From the NCBI RefSeq assembly GCF_002159705.1, contig NZ_NFJD01000001.1:372001-436000 (forward strand): a stretch of 64,000 bases of DNA. Reading direction: 5' to 3'. The DNA is from Elusimicrobium sp. An273 (GTDB taxonomy: Bacteria; Elusimicrobiota; Elusimicrobia; Elusimicrobiales; Elusimicrobiaceae). The position numbers were made by a program, and so were the translations under genes. Of the stretch, positions 8,271 through 16,342 are shown in pieces (position 1 is the first letter of the stretch; every line of letters starts with the position of its first letter). The notes beneath the pieces are model-generated. The model saw only the letters and a list, made by a program, of their open reading frames with translations. It was not told the origin of the DNA and did no database searches.

Positions 8271-9403
8271 TGCATATTCTTGTACTTCCCAATGCGTTTA
8301 AAGGCTCGTTAAGCGCTCTGCAAACTGCACGCCTGCTGACTCGATACCTCTCGCCCCTCCACGCCGTGAAGGCATATCCCATTTCCGACGGAGGAGACGG
8401 ATTTATAGATTTCTTCCGCGCGCTGTATCCGGCTTCCCGCGTGATTTATCTTCAGGCCAAAAATGCTTTTCTAAAAAACAAACGCACCTCTTTTTTAATG
8501 CTGCCCGACCGCAAGACCGCCGTCATCGAAACGGCCCGCATTTGCGGGCTGGGAAGCGCCAAAAAAGAAGAACTGGATCCGATGGGGGCCTCTTCGTTTG
8601 GCGTAGGACAAGTGATTTTAAAAGCCGTCCGACAAGGGGCCACCCAAATTTACGTGGGCCTCGGGGGCGTGGCCTGCAACGACGGCGGCGCCGGCATGGC
8701 GGTAGCTTGCGGCGCGCACATCAGCGATAAAAACGGAAACGAAATTCCCTTGGGGGCCGCGCCCCTTCTCCGCGCGGCGAAACTGGAACTGAAACAACTG
8801 AAGCAAAATTTAAAAGGCGTTCGCCTCTACGCCGTGGCGGACGTGACCAACCCCTTGCTGGGGCCGCACAGTTCGGCCAAAGTTTTCGGCCCGCAAAAGG
8901 GCGCCTCGCCCGCGCAGGTAAAAGTGCTAGACCGCGCCATGGCCCAATGGGCACGGGTGGTAAAACGCGCCACCCGCCGCGACATTGCCCACACCCCCAG
9001 CACCGCCGCGGCCGGAGCGTTGGCCGCCGGGCTGTACGGCTGTTTTGGCGCCAAATTGATTTTAGGAAGCGAATTTTTGTTTCGCAAAGCGCATTTGGAA
9101 AGCGCTTTTGATTGGGCGGACTGGGTAATTACTTCGGAAGGGAAACTGGACGCGCAAACGTTTTACGGCAAGGCTCCGCTGGCTGTCTTAAAACTGGCTA
9201 AAAAACACAAAAAGCCCGTTTTGTTCATTTGCGGACTGTTGGAGGAAAAAGCGCTCGCCCGGCAAAAATACCGTCCAAACCAAATTGCCGTACTGGCGGA
9301 TTTCGCCCCCACTCCGGACGCCTGCCGGCAGTATCCCGCCGTGTATTTAAAACGTTTGTGCAAACACTTGTTTGCGGGCGAATCCGCTTGCGGCCGAAAA
9401 TAA
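8270..9403 (+). CDS. glxK: glycerate kinase (GlxK/GarK family)
   Basis: Phosphorylates D-glycerate, feeding it into glycolysis. The 377 residues match the bacterial GlxK/GarK family: start LVLPNAFKGSLSA, then PISDGGDGF, ATQIYVGLGGVACNDGGAGM, ADVTNPLLG and the late WVITSEGKLDAQT motif. The start codon overlaps the preceding stop (TAATG), so translation is coupled to the outer-membrane protein gene, an odd partner for a metabolic kinase. The family produces 2- or 3-phosphoglycerate depending on the member; the sequence alone does not decide this. It ends at a bidirectional terminator. Confidence 0.88.
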   Translation: MHILVLPNAFKGSLSALQTARLLTRYLSPLHAVKAYPISDGGDGFIDFFRALYPASRVIYLQAKNAFLKNKRTSFLMLPDRKTAVIETARICGLGSAKKEELDPMGASSFGVGQVILKAVRQGATQIYVGLGGVACNDGGAGMAVACGAHISDKNGNEIPLGAAPLLRAAKLELKQLKQNLKGVRLYAVADVTNPLLGPHSSAKVFGPQKGASPAQVKVLDRAMAQWARVVKRATRRDIAHTPSTAAAGALAAGLYGCFGAKLILGSEFLFRKAHLESAFDWADWVITSEGKLDAQTFYGKAPLAVLKLAKKHKKPVLFICGLLEEKALARQKYRPNQIAVLADFAPTPDACRQYPAVYLKRLCKHLFAGESACGRK

Positions 9404-9415
9404 ATTTGTATGCCA

Positions 9416-9452
9416 CAAAAAATCCTCCGGGCGTCCGGAGGATTTTATTTTT
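9416..9452. terminator. bidirectional terminator between convergent genes
   Basis: A perfect 10-bp stem AATCCTCCGG / CCGGAGGATT with a 4-nt loop, T-rich on the right and A-rich on the left, between glxK and the converging HAD phosphatase gene. Confidence 0.9.
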
Positions 9453-9470
9453 TATCGTTAGAAACGGGTT

Positions 9471-10127
9471 TTAATCCACCATGTCGGCGATTTCCGCCGG
9501 GGTGTCCGTCATAAAATCAGGCTTATAACTCATCAGTTCTTCGCGGGAGCGAAACCCCCACGTCACCGCGCACACGCGCACGCCGGCGTTGTGCGCCGTT
9601 TGCATGTCCACATCCGAGTCGCCCACATACAACACGTTTTGTTTCTGCGCGCCGGACGCCCACAAAATTTCTTCCACAATCGCCGGGTCGGGTTTTACGG
9701 GCACGTCATCGCGCTGGCCCAAAACCGCCGCAAAAGAAATTTCCGGAAAGAAATGTTTGATCAGCCGCCGTGTTGCGCTTTGGTATTTGTTGGAAGCCAC
9801 CGCCAGTTTCACGCCGCCGGCCTGCAATTTGACCAGCAGTTCCTTCACTCCGGGATACGGGCGAGTTTGATCTGTCAAATGTTCATCATAGTACGCAAAA
9901 AAAGCGGGGCGCATATTCGCTACGTCTTGCGGGGTTTTATGCCCTTGCGGAAGGGCTCTTTCCAACAGTTTATTAATGCCGTTTCCCACAAAACGCTGGC
10001 ACTCGGCCTGCGTGCGGACGGGGAAATGATTGGCTTGCAGCGCGGCATTGGCGGCCGCCGCCAAATCGGCAATCGTGTTAAGCAACGTTCCGTCCAAATC
10101 AAAAATTACCAGTCTTGCTTCGTTCAT
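9471..10127 (-). CDS. gph: HAD phosphatase, phosphoglycolate phosphatase-like
   Basis: Haloacid-dehalogenase phosphatase of 218 residues. It has motif I FDLDGTLLNT with the nucleophile Asp, a helical cap starting near residue 20 (class I, as in Gph), motif II AVASNK, the lysine region KPDP and motif IV GDSDVDMQTAHNAG. GGAG precedes the ATG. Within the family it looks most like phosphoglycolate phosphatase, which would clear 2-phosphoglycolate, for instance from repair of DNA ends; PpaX-like pyrophosphatase activity cannot be excluded. It is the last gene of a long minus-strand series. Confidence 0.8.
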   Translation of the reverse strand: MNEARLVIFDLDGTLLNTIADLAAAANAALQANHFPVRTQAECQRFVGNGINKLLERALPQGHKTPQDVANMRPAFFAYYDEHLTDQTRPYPGVKELLVKLQAGGVKLAVASNKYQSATRRLIKHFFPEISFAAVLGQRDDVPVKPDPAIVEEILWASGAQKQNVLYVGDSDVDMQTAHNAGVRVCAVTWGFRSREELMSYKPDFMTDTPAEIADMVD

Positions 10128-10186
10128 TTCTGCTCCTTTTCCAACACCGGACGTCCGCCGGCAATCACCCGCCTAAAGGGCAAGTA

Positions 10187-11086
10187 TTATAAATGCTGAC
10201 GGAAAAAATCTGCCAGCCGCTGTTTGTATTCAAACCCGCCCACTTCGGCGCATTTGTTGTGCTTGGCGCCGGGCACGAGCCAAATTTCTTTGGGTTCGCC
10301 GGCCTTTTTAAAAAGCAGTTTGGCTTGGGCGGCGGGAACCAGGTTGTCGTAGCGGCCGTGAATGATAAATACCGGGCGGGGCGAAATGCGGGGAATGTTA
10401 TACTTGGGGCTGTAACGCTCCGGATTGACGCCCAGGTATTTATGAATATAATGCAAAATAATCGGAATCAGCGGGAAATAAGGCACCCGGTGGTGCACCC
10501 ACGCCCAGCGCGAAACCACCCGCCGGAACGAATAATAGGACGCTTCTGCCACCACGCACGCAATGTCCGGGTTGCGCGCGGCTTCGCAAATGGCCACCAT
10601 CCCGCCCATAGAAAGGCCATACAGGCCGATCTTTTCGCAAAACTGCGGGCGCGTTTCTTTCAAAAAGCGCACGGCGGCGGCCACATCTTTCAGTTCCAAA
10701 TACCCGATGGAGCTGGTTTTCCCGCCGCTTTCCCCCAGCGCCCGAAAATCAAAATACAACAAGTTAAATCCCAGGTCGTGCAGGAAATAGGTGTTTTTTA
10801 AAATATCCGCCCGGTTCATTCCCCAACCGTGCATTAAAATAATGGTTTTGTTGGAATAAGCCTCGCTGGGGATAAACCAGCCTTTGAGCTGGACTTTGTC
10901 TTCCGTCTTAAAATATACGTTCTCGTAGGGCAGGCCAAATTGGTCGGGCCAAGCGTCCAGCGCCTTGCGCTTGGAAACCGGGTGCAAAACCCGTTTGGCG
11001 GCGTGCATACAAAACACCACCGTTCCTAAGCAAAGAAGTAATGCGGCTCCTAACACGATAAGCAAAATATATAAAACGGAAGTCAT
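10187..11086 (-). CDS. membrane-anchored alpha/beta hydrolase
   Basis: Serine hydrolase of 299 residues anchored by one N-terminal transmembrane segment (SVLYILLIVLGAALLLCLG). The start at 11086 follows AAGGAG; a longer reading would add an Arg-rich tail with no support. The hydrolase core shows the oxyanion segment LMHGWGMNRAD, nucleophile elbow GLSMGG, the acid in IHGRYDNLVP and the histidine in PGAKHNKC. It resembles the BAAT/YqkD-type group of membrane-linked alpha/beta hydrolases. It lies 17 bases after nnrD, so it is probably co-transcribed. The substrate is unknown; thioester or ester hydrolysis is the general expectation. Confidence 0.8.
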   Translation of the reverse strand: MTSVLYILLIVLGAALLLCLGTVVFCMHAAKRVLHPVSKRKALDAWPDQFGLPYENVYFKTEDKVQLKGWFIPSEAYSNKTIILMHGWGMNRADILKNTYFLHDLGFNLLYFDFRALGESGGKTSSIGYLELKDVAAAVRFLKETRPQFCEKIGLYGLSMGGMVAICEAARNPDIACVVAEASYYSFRRVVSRWAWVHHRVPYFPLIPIILHYIHKYLGVNPERYSPKYNIPRISPRPVFIIHGRYDNLVPAAQAKLLFKKAGEPKEIWLVPGAKHNKCAEVGGFEYKQRLADFFRQHL

Positions 11087-11103
11087 AATTTCTCCTTTAC
11101 AAC

Positions 11104-12009
11104 TTATTGCAATACTTCCAAAAATGCCTGCGGCAGCGCGTCTGCCGTGTCGCGGGCCAGCACGCCGAAGTCGCTTCGTTTTAACGCGGCCAAATCGCCC
11201 GCCAGGCCGTGCAAATACACGCCGCACAAAGCGGCTTTTGCCGCGCTGGCGGCGTCAAAGCCCTGTGCCGTGCCCAGCTGAGCCCACAAGCCTGCAATGA
11301 CGCCGGATAAAACGTCCCCCGATCCTGCTTTGGCCAGCGCCGGCCCGCCGGTGGTATTCTGCCACACCTGCGGGGTTTGTGCTTGCGGCACGCAAACCAA
11401 GGTGCCGCAGCCTTTTAGCAACGTTACGCCCCCCGTTTTGCGGCACAGCTCCTGCACTTGGTGCAGGCGCTCTTCCTGCGTTTGGGCCATCGGCTCCTTA
11501 AGCAGGCGGGCCATTTCGCCGGGGTGCGGCGTAAAAATGCAAGGCCTGTCTTTGGGCCAGTGTTGCTCCCAATGCGGGCGGCGGGCCAATGCATTCAAAG
11601 CATCGGCATCCACCACCAAGGGCAAGGAAAGATCAAAAAGAAGTTTATCCACTAGCGGGCTTTGCCCCATGCCCGGCCCGATCACGGCCAAAGAGGGGCG
11701 ATGTTCCCGAATAAAATCCAGCAAATCCGTCCATGCGTCTTCGGCTAACAGGCCGTCCGCGGTTTGCGCAAGCGGCAGCGTAATGGCTTCCGGCAGTGCC
11801 GCCGCAAACGCCGGCTGTATGCTTTGCGGCAACGCCCAAAACACCAGCCCCGCCCCTGCGGTCAATGCGCTTTTGGCGCACAAAAACCCGGCTCCGCCCA
11901 TACTGCGCGATCCGGCTACCGCCAGCACCCGCCCGAAAGAACCTTTATGGGCGGTTTTCTCCCGGCGGGGCAAAAAAGCGCTGAGTGTTTCCCGTGTAAT
12001 TTGTTTCAT
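11104..12009 (-). CDS. nnrD: ADP/ATP-dependent NAD(P)H-hydrate dehydratase
   Basis: Repairs hydrated NAD(P)H by ATP- or ADP-dependent dehydration. The 301 residues form only the YjeF C-terminal carbohydrate-kinase-like domain; the epimerase domain fused to it in many bacteria is absent. Motifs: HKGSFGRVLAVAGS, AVIGPGMGQ, VVDADALN, FTPHPGEMARLL and the ATP-binding AGSGDVLSGVIAG. The ATG at 12009 overlaps the acpS stop as ATGA, which decides the start over a longer frame. No separate NAD(P)H-hydrate epimerase gene is seen in this window. Confidence 0.92.
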   Translation of the reverse strand: MKQITRETLSAFLPRREKTAHKGSFGRVLAVAGSRSMGGAGFLCAKSALTAGAGLVFWALPQSIQPAFAAALPEAITLPLAQTADGLLAEDAWTDLLDFIREHRPSLAVIGPGMGQSPLVDKLLFDLSLPLVVDADALNALARRPHWEQHWPKDRPCIFTPHPGEMARLLKEPMAQTQEERLHQVQELCRKTGGVTLLKGCGTLVCVPQAQTPQVWQNTTGGPALAKAGSGDVLSGVIAGLWAQLGTAQGFDAASAAKAALCGVYLHGLAGDLAALKRSDFGVLARDTADALPQAFLEVLQ

Positions 12010-12353
12010 TGCTGCACCACCGCTACGGCCGTTGCGTAGGACTCCGTATGCGAAAGCGAAATCAAGATGCAAAGCCCTTGGCAACGCTCGTCCTCCACGC
12101 GTACTTCCGGCCGGCCGCTTTCCAAATTAACAACTTGTATTTTTTTAAACGCAATCCCCGCAAAAGGCAGTGCCTTATACACCGCCTCTTTGGCGGCAAA
12201 ACGCACCGCCAAATGCTGGTATTCGTTTTTGCGCGCCCGGCAATAGGCAATTTCCTGCGCCGAAAAAATACGCTCCAGCGCGCCCGGCTTTTGGGCGAAC
12301 GCCTGGATGCGTTTGACTTCCACGATATCCGTCCCTAAGCCGATGATTTTCAT
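12006..12353 (-). CDS. acpS: holo-[acyl-carrier-protein] synthase
   Basis: Transfers phosphopantetheine from CoA to acyl carrier protein, activating fatty acid synthesis. The 115 residues are standard for AcpS: N-terminal IGLGTDIVEVKRI with the Mg-binding Asp, a central RFAAKEAVYKAL with the catalytic Glu, and a C-terminal SLSHTESYATA strand. The gene abuts the glmS stop codon with no spacer and overlaps nnrD by 4 bases. The acpS-nnrD pair is common in bacteria. Confidence 0.94.
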   Translation of the reverse strand: MKIIGLGTDIVEVKRIQAFAQKPGALERIFSAQEIAYCRARKNEYQHLAVRFAAKEAVYKALPFAGIAFKKIQVVNLESGRPEVRVEDERCQGLCILISLSHTESYATAVAVVQQ

Positions 12354-14195
12354 TTATTCCACCGTCACGCTCTTGGCCAAGTTGCGCGGCTGATCAATAT
12401 CGCAGCCCAGCCGTTTGGCAATCCAGTACGCCAAAAACTGAAGCGGCACCACGTCAATAATGGGCTGCAGCAAATCATCCGTTTGCGGCACGGTGATCAC
12501 TTTATCCGCCACGTCCTTGGCTTGTTTGACGCCGTTTTTGGTGGTAATGACCACCACAAACGCGCCGCGGGCCCGGCACTCTTGGCAGGCGGAAAGCATC
12601 TTTTCAAACAGGCTGTCGTGCGGCATAATCATAAACACCGGCGTGCCTTTGTCAATAATAGAAATCGGCCCGTGTTTGATTTCGCCCGCGGCAAAACCCT
12701 CCGCACTGCGGTAGGACACTTCTTTTAATTTAAGCGCCCCTTCCAGTGCAATGGGGAAATTGACGTTGCGCCCCAAGAAAATAAAGCGGTCTGCCTTGTA
12801 AATTTTGCGCGTTAAATGGCGAACTTCGTATTCCAGTTTGACGGCTTCGCTCATGGCTTTAGACAAGGCCAAAAGCCCTTTGTAAGCTTTGTCAAACGCG
12901 GCCTGGCTTAAATTGCCGTTGGCTTTCCCTAAAAACAACGCCAACGCATACACCGAAGTAATTTGGCTGGTAAACGCCTTGGTGGAAGCCACGCTGATTT
13001 CCGGCCCGCAGTGCGTAAAGAAGGTTCCGTCGCACGTGCGGGTGAGCGTAGAGCCCAGGACGTTGCAAATGGCCAAGGTGCGAAAGCCCAGTTCTTTGGC
13101 TTTTTTAATGGCGCCAATCGTGTCGGCCGTTTCGCCCGATTGGCTGATGGCCACCGCCAGCGTATGCGGCAGCGGAGGAATGGCGCGGTATTTATATTCG
13201 CTTGCCAAATCCACGCTGACCGGAATCCCGGCCAGCTGCTCAATATAGTATTTGCCCACCAGTCCGGCGTGATAGGCCGTGCCGCAGGCGATGATATGAA
13301 TGTTGCGCAGCTCGCGGATTCCCGTGGTATCCAATCCCAGAATTTTGCCAAAATCGGCCCGTGCGGTGCGCAGGGTGTCTTCAATGGCTTGGGGCTGGTC
13401 GTAAATTTCCTTGAGCATAAAATGCGCAAAGCCGCCTTTTTCGGCCGTTTGCTGATCCCAGGAAATTTTAACGGGTTTCACTTCTTTTTCTTTTCCGTCT
13501 TTATCCAGCACGGTTACGCCGTCCACATGCAGCAGGGCGATTTCGCCGTCTTCCAAGAAAAGCACTTTGTTGGTATGTTTTAAAAAAGCCGGTACATCCG
13601 ACGCTAAGAAATTTTCATCTTTTCCAAGACCCACCACCATCGGGCTTTGGTTTTTTACGCCAATCAGCAACCCCGGTGTGCGGGCCCACAGCACCCCGTA
13701 CGCATACGCGCCGGCAATTTCTTTGTTGGTTTTTTGCACGGCTTTTAACAGGCGGTCTTGGTCGTTCTCCGCGCGGACGTGCAGTAAATTTTCTTCAATT
13801 AAGTGGGCGATTACTTCCGTGTCCGTCTCGCTTTTAAAGCGGTGCCCGCGCGATTCCAATTTGTCGCGCAGCGTCAGGTAGTTTTCGATAATCCCGTTAT
13901 GCACCACCACGATATCGCCGGTGCAGTCCGTATGCGGGTGGGAGTTTTCTTCGCTAGGTTTGCCGTGCGTGGCCCAGCGCGTGTGACCAATGCCGGTGTT
14001 TCCTTTGGGGTTGGCAAGCAGGGTGGCTTTTTCCAATTCGGCCACTTTCCCCACGGCGCGCACCGTAACCAATTCATGCCCTTGCAGAATGGAAATTCCC
14101 GCCGAATCGTATCCGCGGTATTCCAGCCGTTTCAAACCGTCAATAATATAAGGAACGCTGTTATTGTTTCCTACGTAACCGATAATTCCGCACAT
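12354..14195 (-). CDS. glmS: glucosamine-6-phosphate synthase (isomerizing)
   Basis: Makes glucosamine-6-phosphate from fructose-6-phosphate and glutamine, the first step to UDP-GlcNAc for peptidoglycan and LPS. The 613 residues contain the N-terminal glutaminase with catalytic Cys2 (MCGIIGYVGN), GHTRWATHG and NGIIENY, followed by two SIS domains (SQSGETADT, the CGPEISVASTKAFTSQ region, EGALKLKEVSY) and the conserved C-terminus ending KSVTVE. AAGGAG precedes the ATG. No glmS ribozyme is recognisable in the 9-base gap before it. glmM lies two genes upstream, so the amino-sugar pathway is partly clustered. Confidence 0.97.
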   Translation of the reverse strand: MCGIIGYVGNNNSVPYIIDGLKRLEYRGYDSAGISILQGHELVTVRAVGKVAELEKATLLANPKGNTGIGHTRWATHGKPSEENSHPHTDCTGDIVVVHNGIIENYLTLRDKLESRGHRFKSETDTEVIAHLIEENLLHVRAENDQDRLLKAVQKTNKEIAGAYAYGVLWARTPGLLIGVKNQSPMVVGLGKDENFLASDVPAFLKHTNKVLFLEDGEIALLHVDGVTVLDKDGKEKEVKPVKISWDQQTAEKGGFAHFMLKEIYDQPQAIEDTLRTARADFGKILGLDTTGIRELRNIHIIACGTAYHAGLVGKYYIEQLAGIPVSVDLASEYKYRAIPPLPHTLAVAISQSGETADTIGAIKKAKELGFRTLAICNVLGSTLTRTCDGTFFTHCGPEISVASTKAFTSQITSVYALALFLGKANGNLSQAAFDKAYKGLLALSKAMSEAVKLEYEVRHLTRKIYKADRFIFLGRNVNFPIALEGALKLKEVSYRSAEGFAAGEIKHGPISIIDKGTPVFMIMPHDSLFEKMLSACQECRARGAFVVVITTKNGVKQAKDVADKVITVPQTDDLLQPIIDVVPLQFLAYWIAKRLGCDIDQPRNLAKSVTVE

Positions 14196-14204
14196 AACCG
14201 CTCC

Positions 14205-14921
14205 TTATAACAACCCTTTCATTTCATTTACGGCCGTCGGCAGGCCCGCAAAAAGCGAGCGGGTGATAATGGCAAAACCGATGTTCATGCAAGCCATTCC
14301 GCCGATATCCGCCACCGCCAGCACGTTGTGATAATCTAGCCCATGCCCGGCGTGCACCTCAAGCCCCAGCTCTTTGGCCAACAGCGTAGAGAGCGCCAAA
14401 TCCTGCAGGCATTTGCGGGCCTGTTTGGCCGATGCGGCCTCGCTGTAATCGCGGGTGCACAGCTCCACAATATCGGCCCCCAGTTTGGCGGCCGTGCGTA
14501 CGGAAGCCGCATCCGGGCTGATAAACAGGCTGACTAAAATGTGTTTTTTATGCAGGTTTTCAATCATCTCCAACAGGCGTTTGTTCACCTTTGGCGAAAA
14601 TTTAAGGCCGCCCGTGGTCGTTACTTCGCCCGGTTCTTCCGGCACGATACAGACGGAAAACGGTTTGTATTTTAAAGCGGCTTTTTCCAGTTCCGGCGTG
14701 TAGGAGCATTCCAAATGGATTTTGCCCGGAAACGTTTTGCACAAAAGGGCCACGTCTTTTTCATTAATATGGCGCTGGTCTTTGCGCAAATGCACCACAA
14801 TATAATCGGCCCCCGTGGCCAGGCAGACGGCAGCGGCGTCCACCGGATCCGGAAAGGGCTCCCGGCGCGCTTGGCGCAGAGTGGCGATATGATCTATATT
14901 TACACCTAATTTCAAACTCAT
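14205..14921 (-). CDS. pdxJ: pyridoxine 5'-phosphate synthase
   Basis: Last step of the DXP-dependent vitamin B6 route: condenses 1-deoxyxylulose-5-phosphate with aminoacetone phosphate. The 238 residues begin MSLKLGVNIDHIATLRQAR and contain the DYIVVHLRKDQRHI, HLECSYTPE and GLEVHAGHGLDY motifs of PdxJ. The ATG at 14921 is preferred over one two codons earlier because GGAGG lies 7 bases upstream of it and almost touches the other. The ATG overlaps the glmM stop as ATGA. Confidence 0.95.
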   Translation of the reverse strand: MSLKLGVNIDHIATLRQARREPFPDPVDAAAVCLATGADYIVVHLRKDQRHINEKDVALLCKTFPGKIHLECSYTPELEKAALKYKPFSVCIVPEEPGEVTTTGGLKFSPKVNKRLLEMIENLHKKHILVSLFISPDAASVRTAAKLGADIVELCTRDYSEAASAKQARKCLQDLALSTLLAKELGLEVHAGHGLDYHNVLAVADIGGMACMNIGFAIITRSLFAGLPTAVNEMKGLL

Positions 14922-16270
14922 TTGCATACCTCCGTTTTTTGGCGGTATAACGCTTCTACTTCATCCAGCACGCGGTTCACCATATTTTCTTCGTCCCCTT
15001 CCACTAAAATGCGCAGTTTGGGTTCGGTGCCGCTGTAACGCACCACGACGCGGCCGCGGCCGTGCATGGTTTTTTCAATATCCGCTACGCCCGGCAAAAA
15101 GCCGTCCAGGCTTTCCAGCGGCGGTTTGCTGGTTACGGCCAGCGCTTTTAATTTGCTGGGATATTTTTTCCAGCGGTCTGCAAACCAGCTGACCGGGTGC
15201 CCGGATTTCTTCACAAATTGCAAAAATTGCAAAGCGGACAAAATGCCGTCCCCCGTGTTGGCAAAACGGCGGAAAATAATATGCCCCGAGGTTTCCCCCC
15301 CGATGGACAGATTTTCTTTTTCCAGCGCTTCGGAAACGTATTTGTCCCCCACGGTGGTCAGTTCCACTTCCACGCCGTTTTCTTTTAAATAGTTGATGCA
15401 GCCCAAATTGGCCATAATGGTAAGCACGGCCTTGTTGCCGTTTAATTCGCCGGCTTGTTTCATGCACAAGGCGGAGGAGGCGATGATATTGTCGCCGTCC
15501 AGCTGGCGGCCTTGCTCGTCGGAAGCGATCACGCGGTCGGCGTCGCCGTCAAAGCTAAAGCCCACAAAGGCGTGTTCTTGTTTCGTCAGCTGCTGCATAA
15601 ATTCCGTATGCAGGGCGCCCACGTTTTTATTGATGTTGGTGCCGTCTGGCTTGGCGGCGGTGACGGTAACGTCCATCCCCAACCCGGCAAACACGTTGAC
15701 CGCCACTTTGGAGCTGGCGCCGTTGGCGCAGTCCAGCACGACCTTGGTGCCTTTAAGCAGCGAAGCGTCCACCGTAGACATGAGGAAGCGTTCGTAGTCC
15801 CGCACTAAGGACTCGTCCTGCGTGAATACCCCCTTGGGGGCCGGAACGCTTTGCAGCGATTCGATTTCCGCCTCAATAGAGTTTTCCAATTCTTCGGGGA
15901 GTTTGGTGCCGTGGTTGGTAAAAAATTTAATTCCGTTAAACTCGGCCGGATTGTGGCTGGCGGAAATAACCACCCCGCACAAACTGCCGGTATGTTTGAC
16001 CAAGTAGGCCACTGCCGGAGTAGGGGCAATGCCTACGCTGATGACATCCGCCCCGCTGGCGCGGATGCCTTTTTCCAGCGCGGCCAAAATCGCCGGGCCG
16101 GACGCGCGCGAATCCTGCGCGATGATTACCTGGGGTTTTAAATGCTCGCTTTTGGCGTATTCCTGCAATTCGCGCAAGGCGGCATACCCCAATTTTTGGA
16201 TGAAATCATCCACCAACGGAAACTGGCCGGCAACGGCACGGACTCCGTCGGTTCCAAAGTATTTTCCCAT
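14918..16270 (-). CDS. glmM: phosphoglucosamine mutase
   Basis: Converts glucosamine-6-phosphate to glucosamine-1-phosphate for UDP-GlcNAc synthesis. The 450 residues show all four family motifs: the FGTDGVRAVAG start, catalytic serine loop VISASHNPAEFNGIK, metal-binding FSFDGDADRV, sugar-binding GGETSGHI and phosphate-binding VVRYSGTEPKLRILVEG. AAGGAAG precedes the ATG. It is followed by pdxJ (4-base overlap) and glmS in one transcript. Confidence 0.96.
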   Translation of the reverse strand: MGKYFGTDGVRAVAGQFPLVDDFIQKLGYAALRELQEYAKSEHLKPQVIIAQDSRASGPAILAALEKGIRASGADVISVGIAPTPAVAYLVKHTGSLCGVVISASHNPAEFNGIKFFTNHGTKLPEELENSIEAEIESLQSVPAPKGVFTQDESLVRDYERFLMSTVDASLLKGTKVVLDCANGASSKVAVNVFAGLGMDVTVTAAKPDGTNINKNVGALHTEFMQQLTKQEHAFVGFSFDGDADRVIASDEQGRQLDGDNIIASSALCMKQAGELNGNKAVLTIMANLGCINYLKENGVEVELTTVGDKYVSEALEKENLSIGGETSGHIIFRRFANTGDGILSALQFLQFVKKSGHPVSWFADRWKKYPSKLKALAVTSKPPLESLDGFLPGVADIEKTMHGRGRVVVRYSGTEPKLRILVEGDEENMVNRVLDEVEALYRQKTEVCK

Positions 16271-16342
16271 ACAACTTCCTTTTGCGCCGTGCGGAGCAAA
16301 CCGCCGGGCGGCGCGGATAATTCCCGTACAGTTCCTTACGCC

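Noticed and set aside
14196-14204. glmS ribozyme before glmS
   Set aside because: Only 9 bases separate pdxJ and glmS, too little for the ribozyme, and no matching structure is seen in the pdxJ end.
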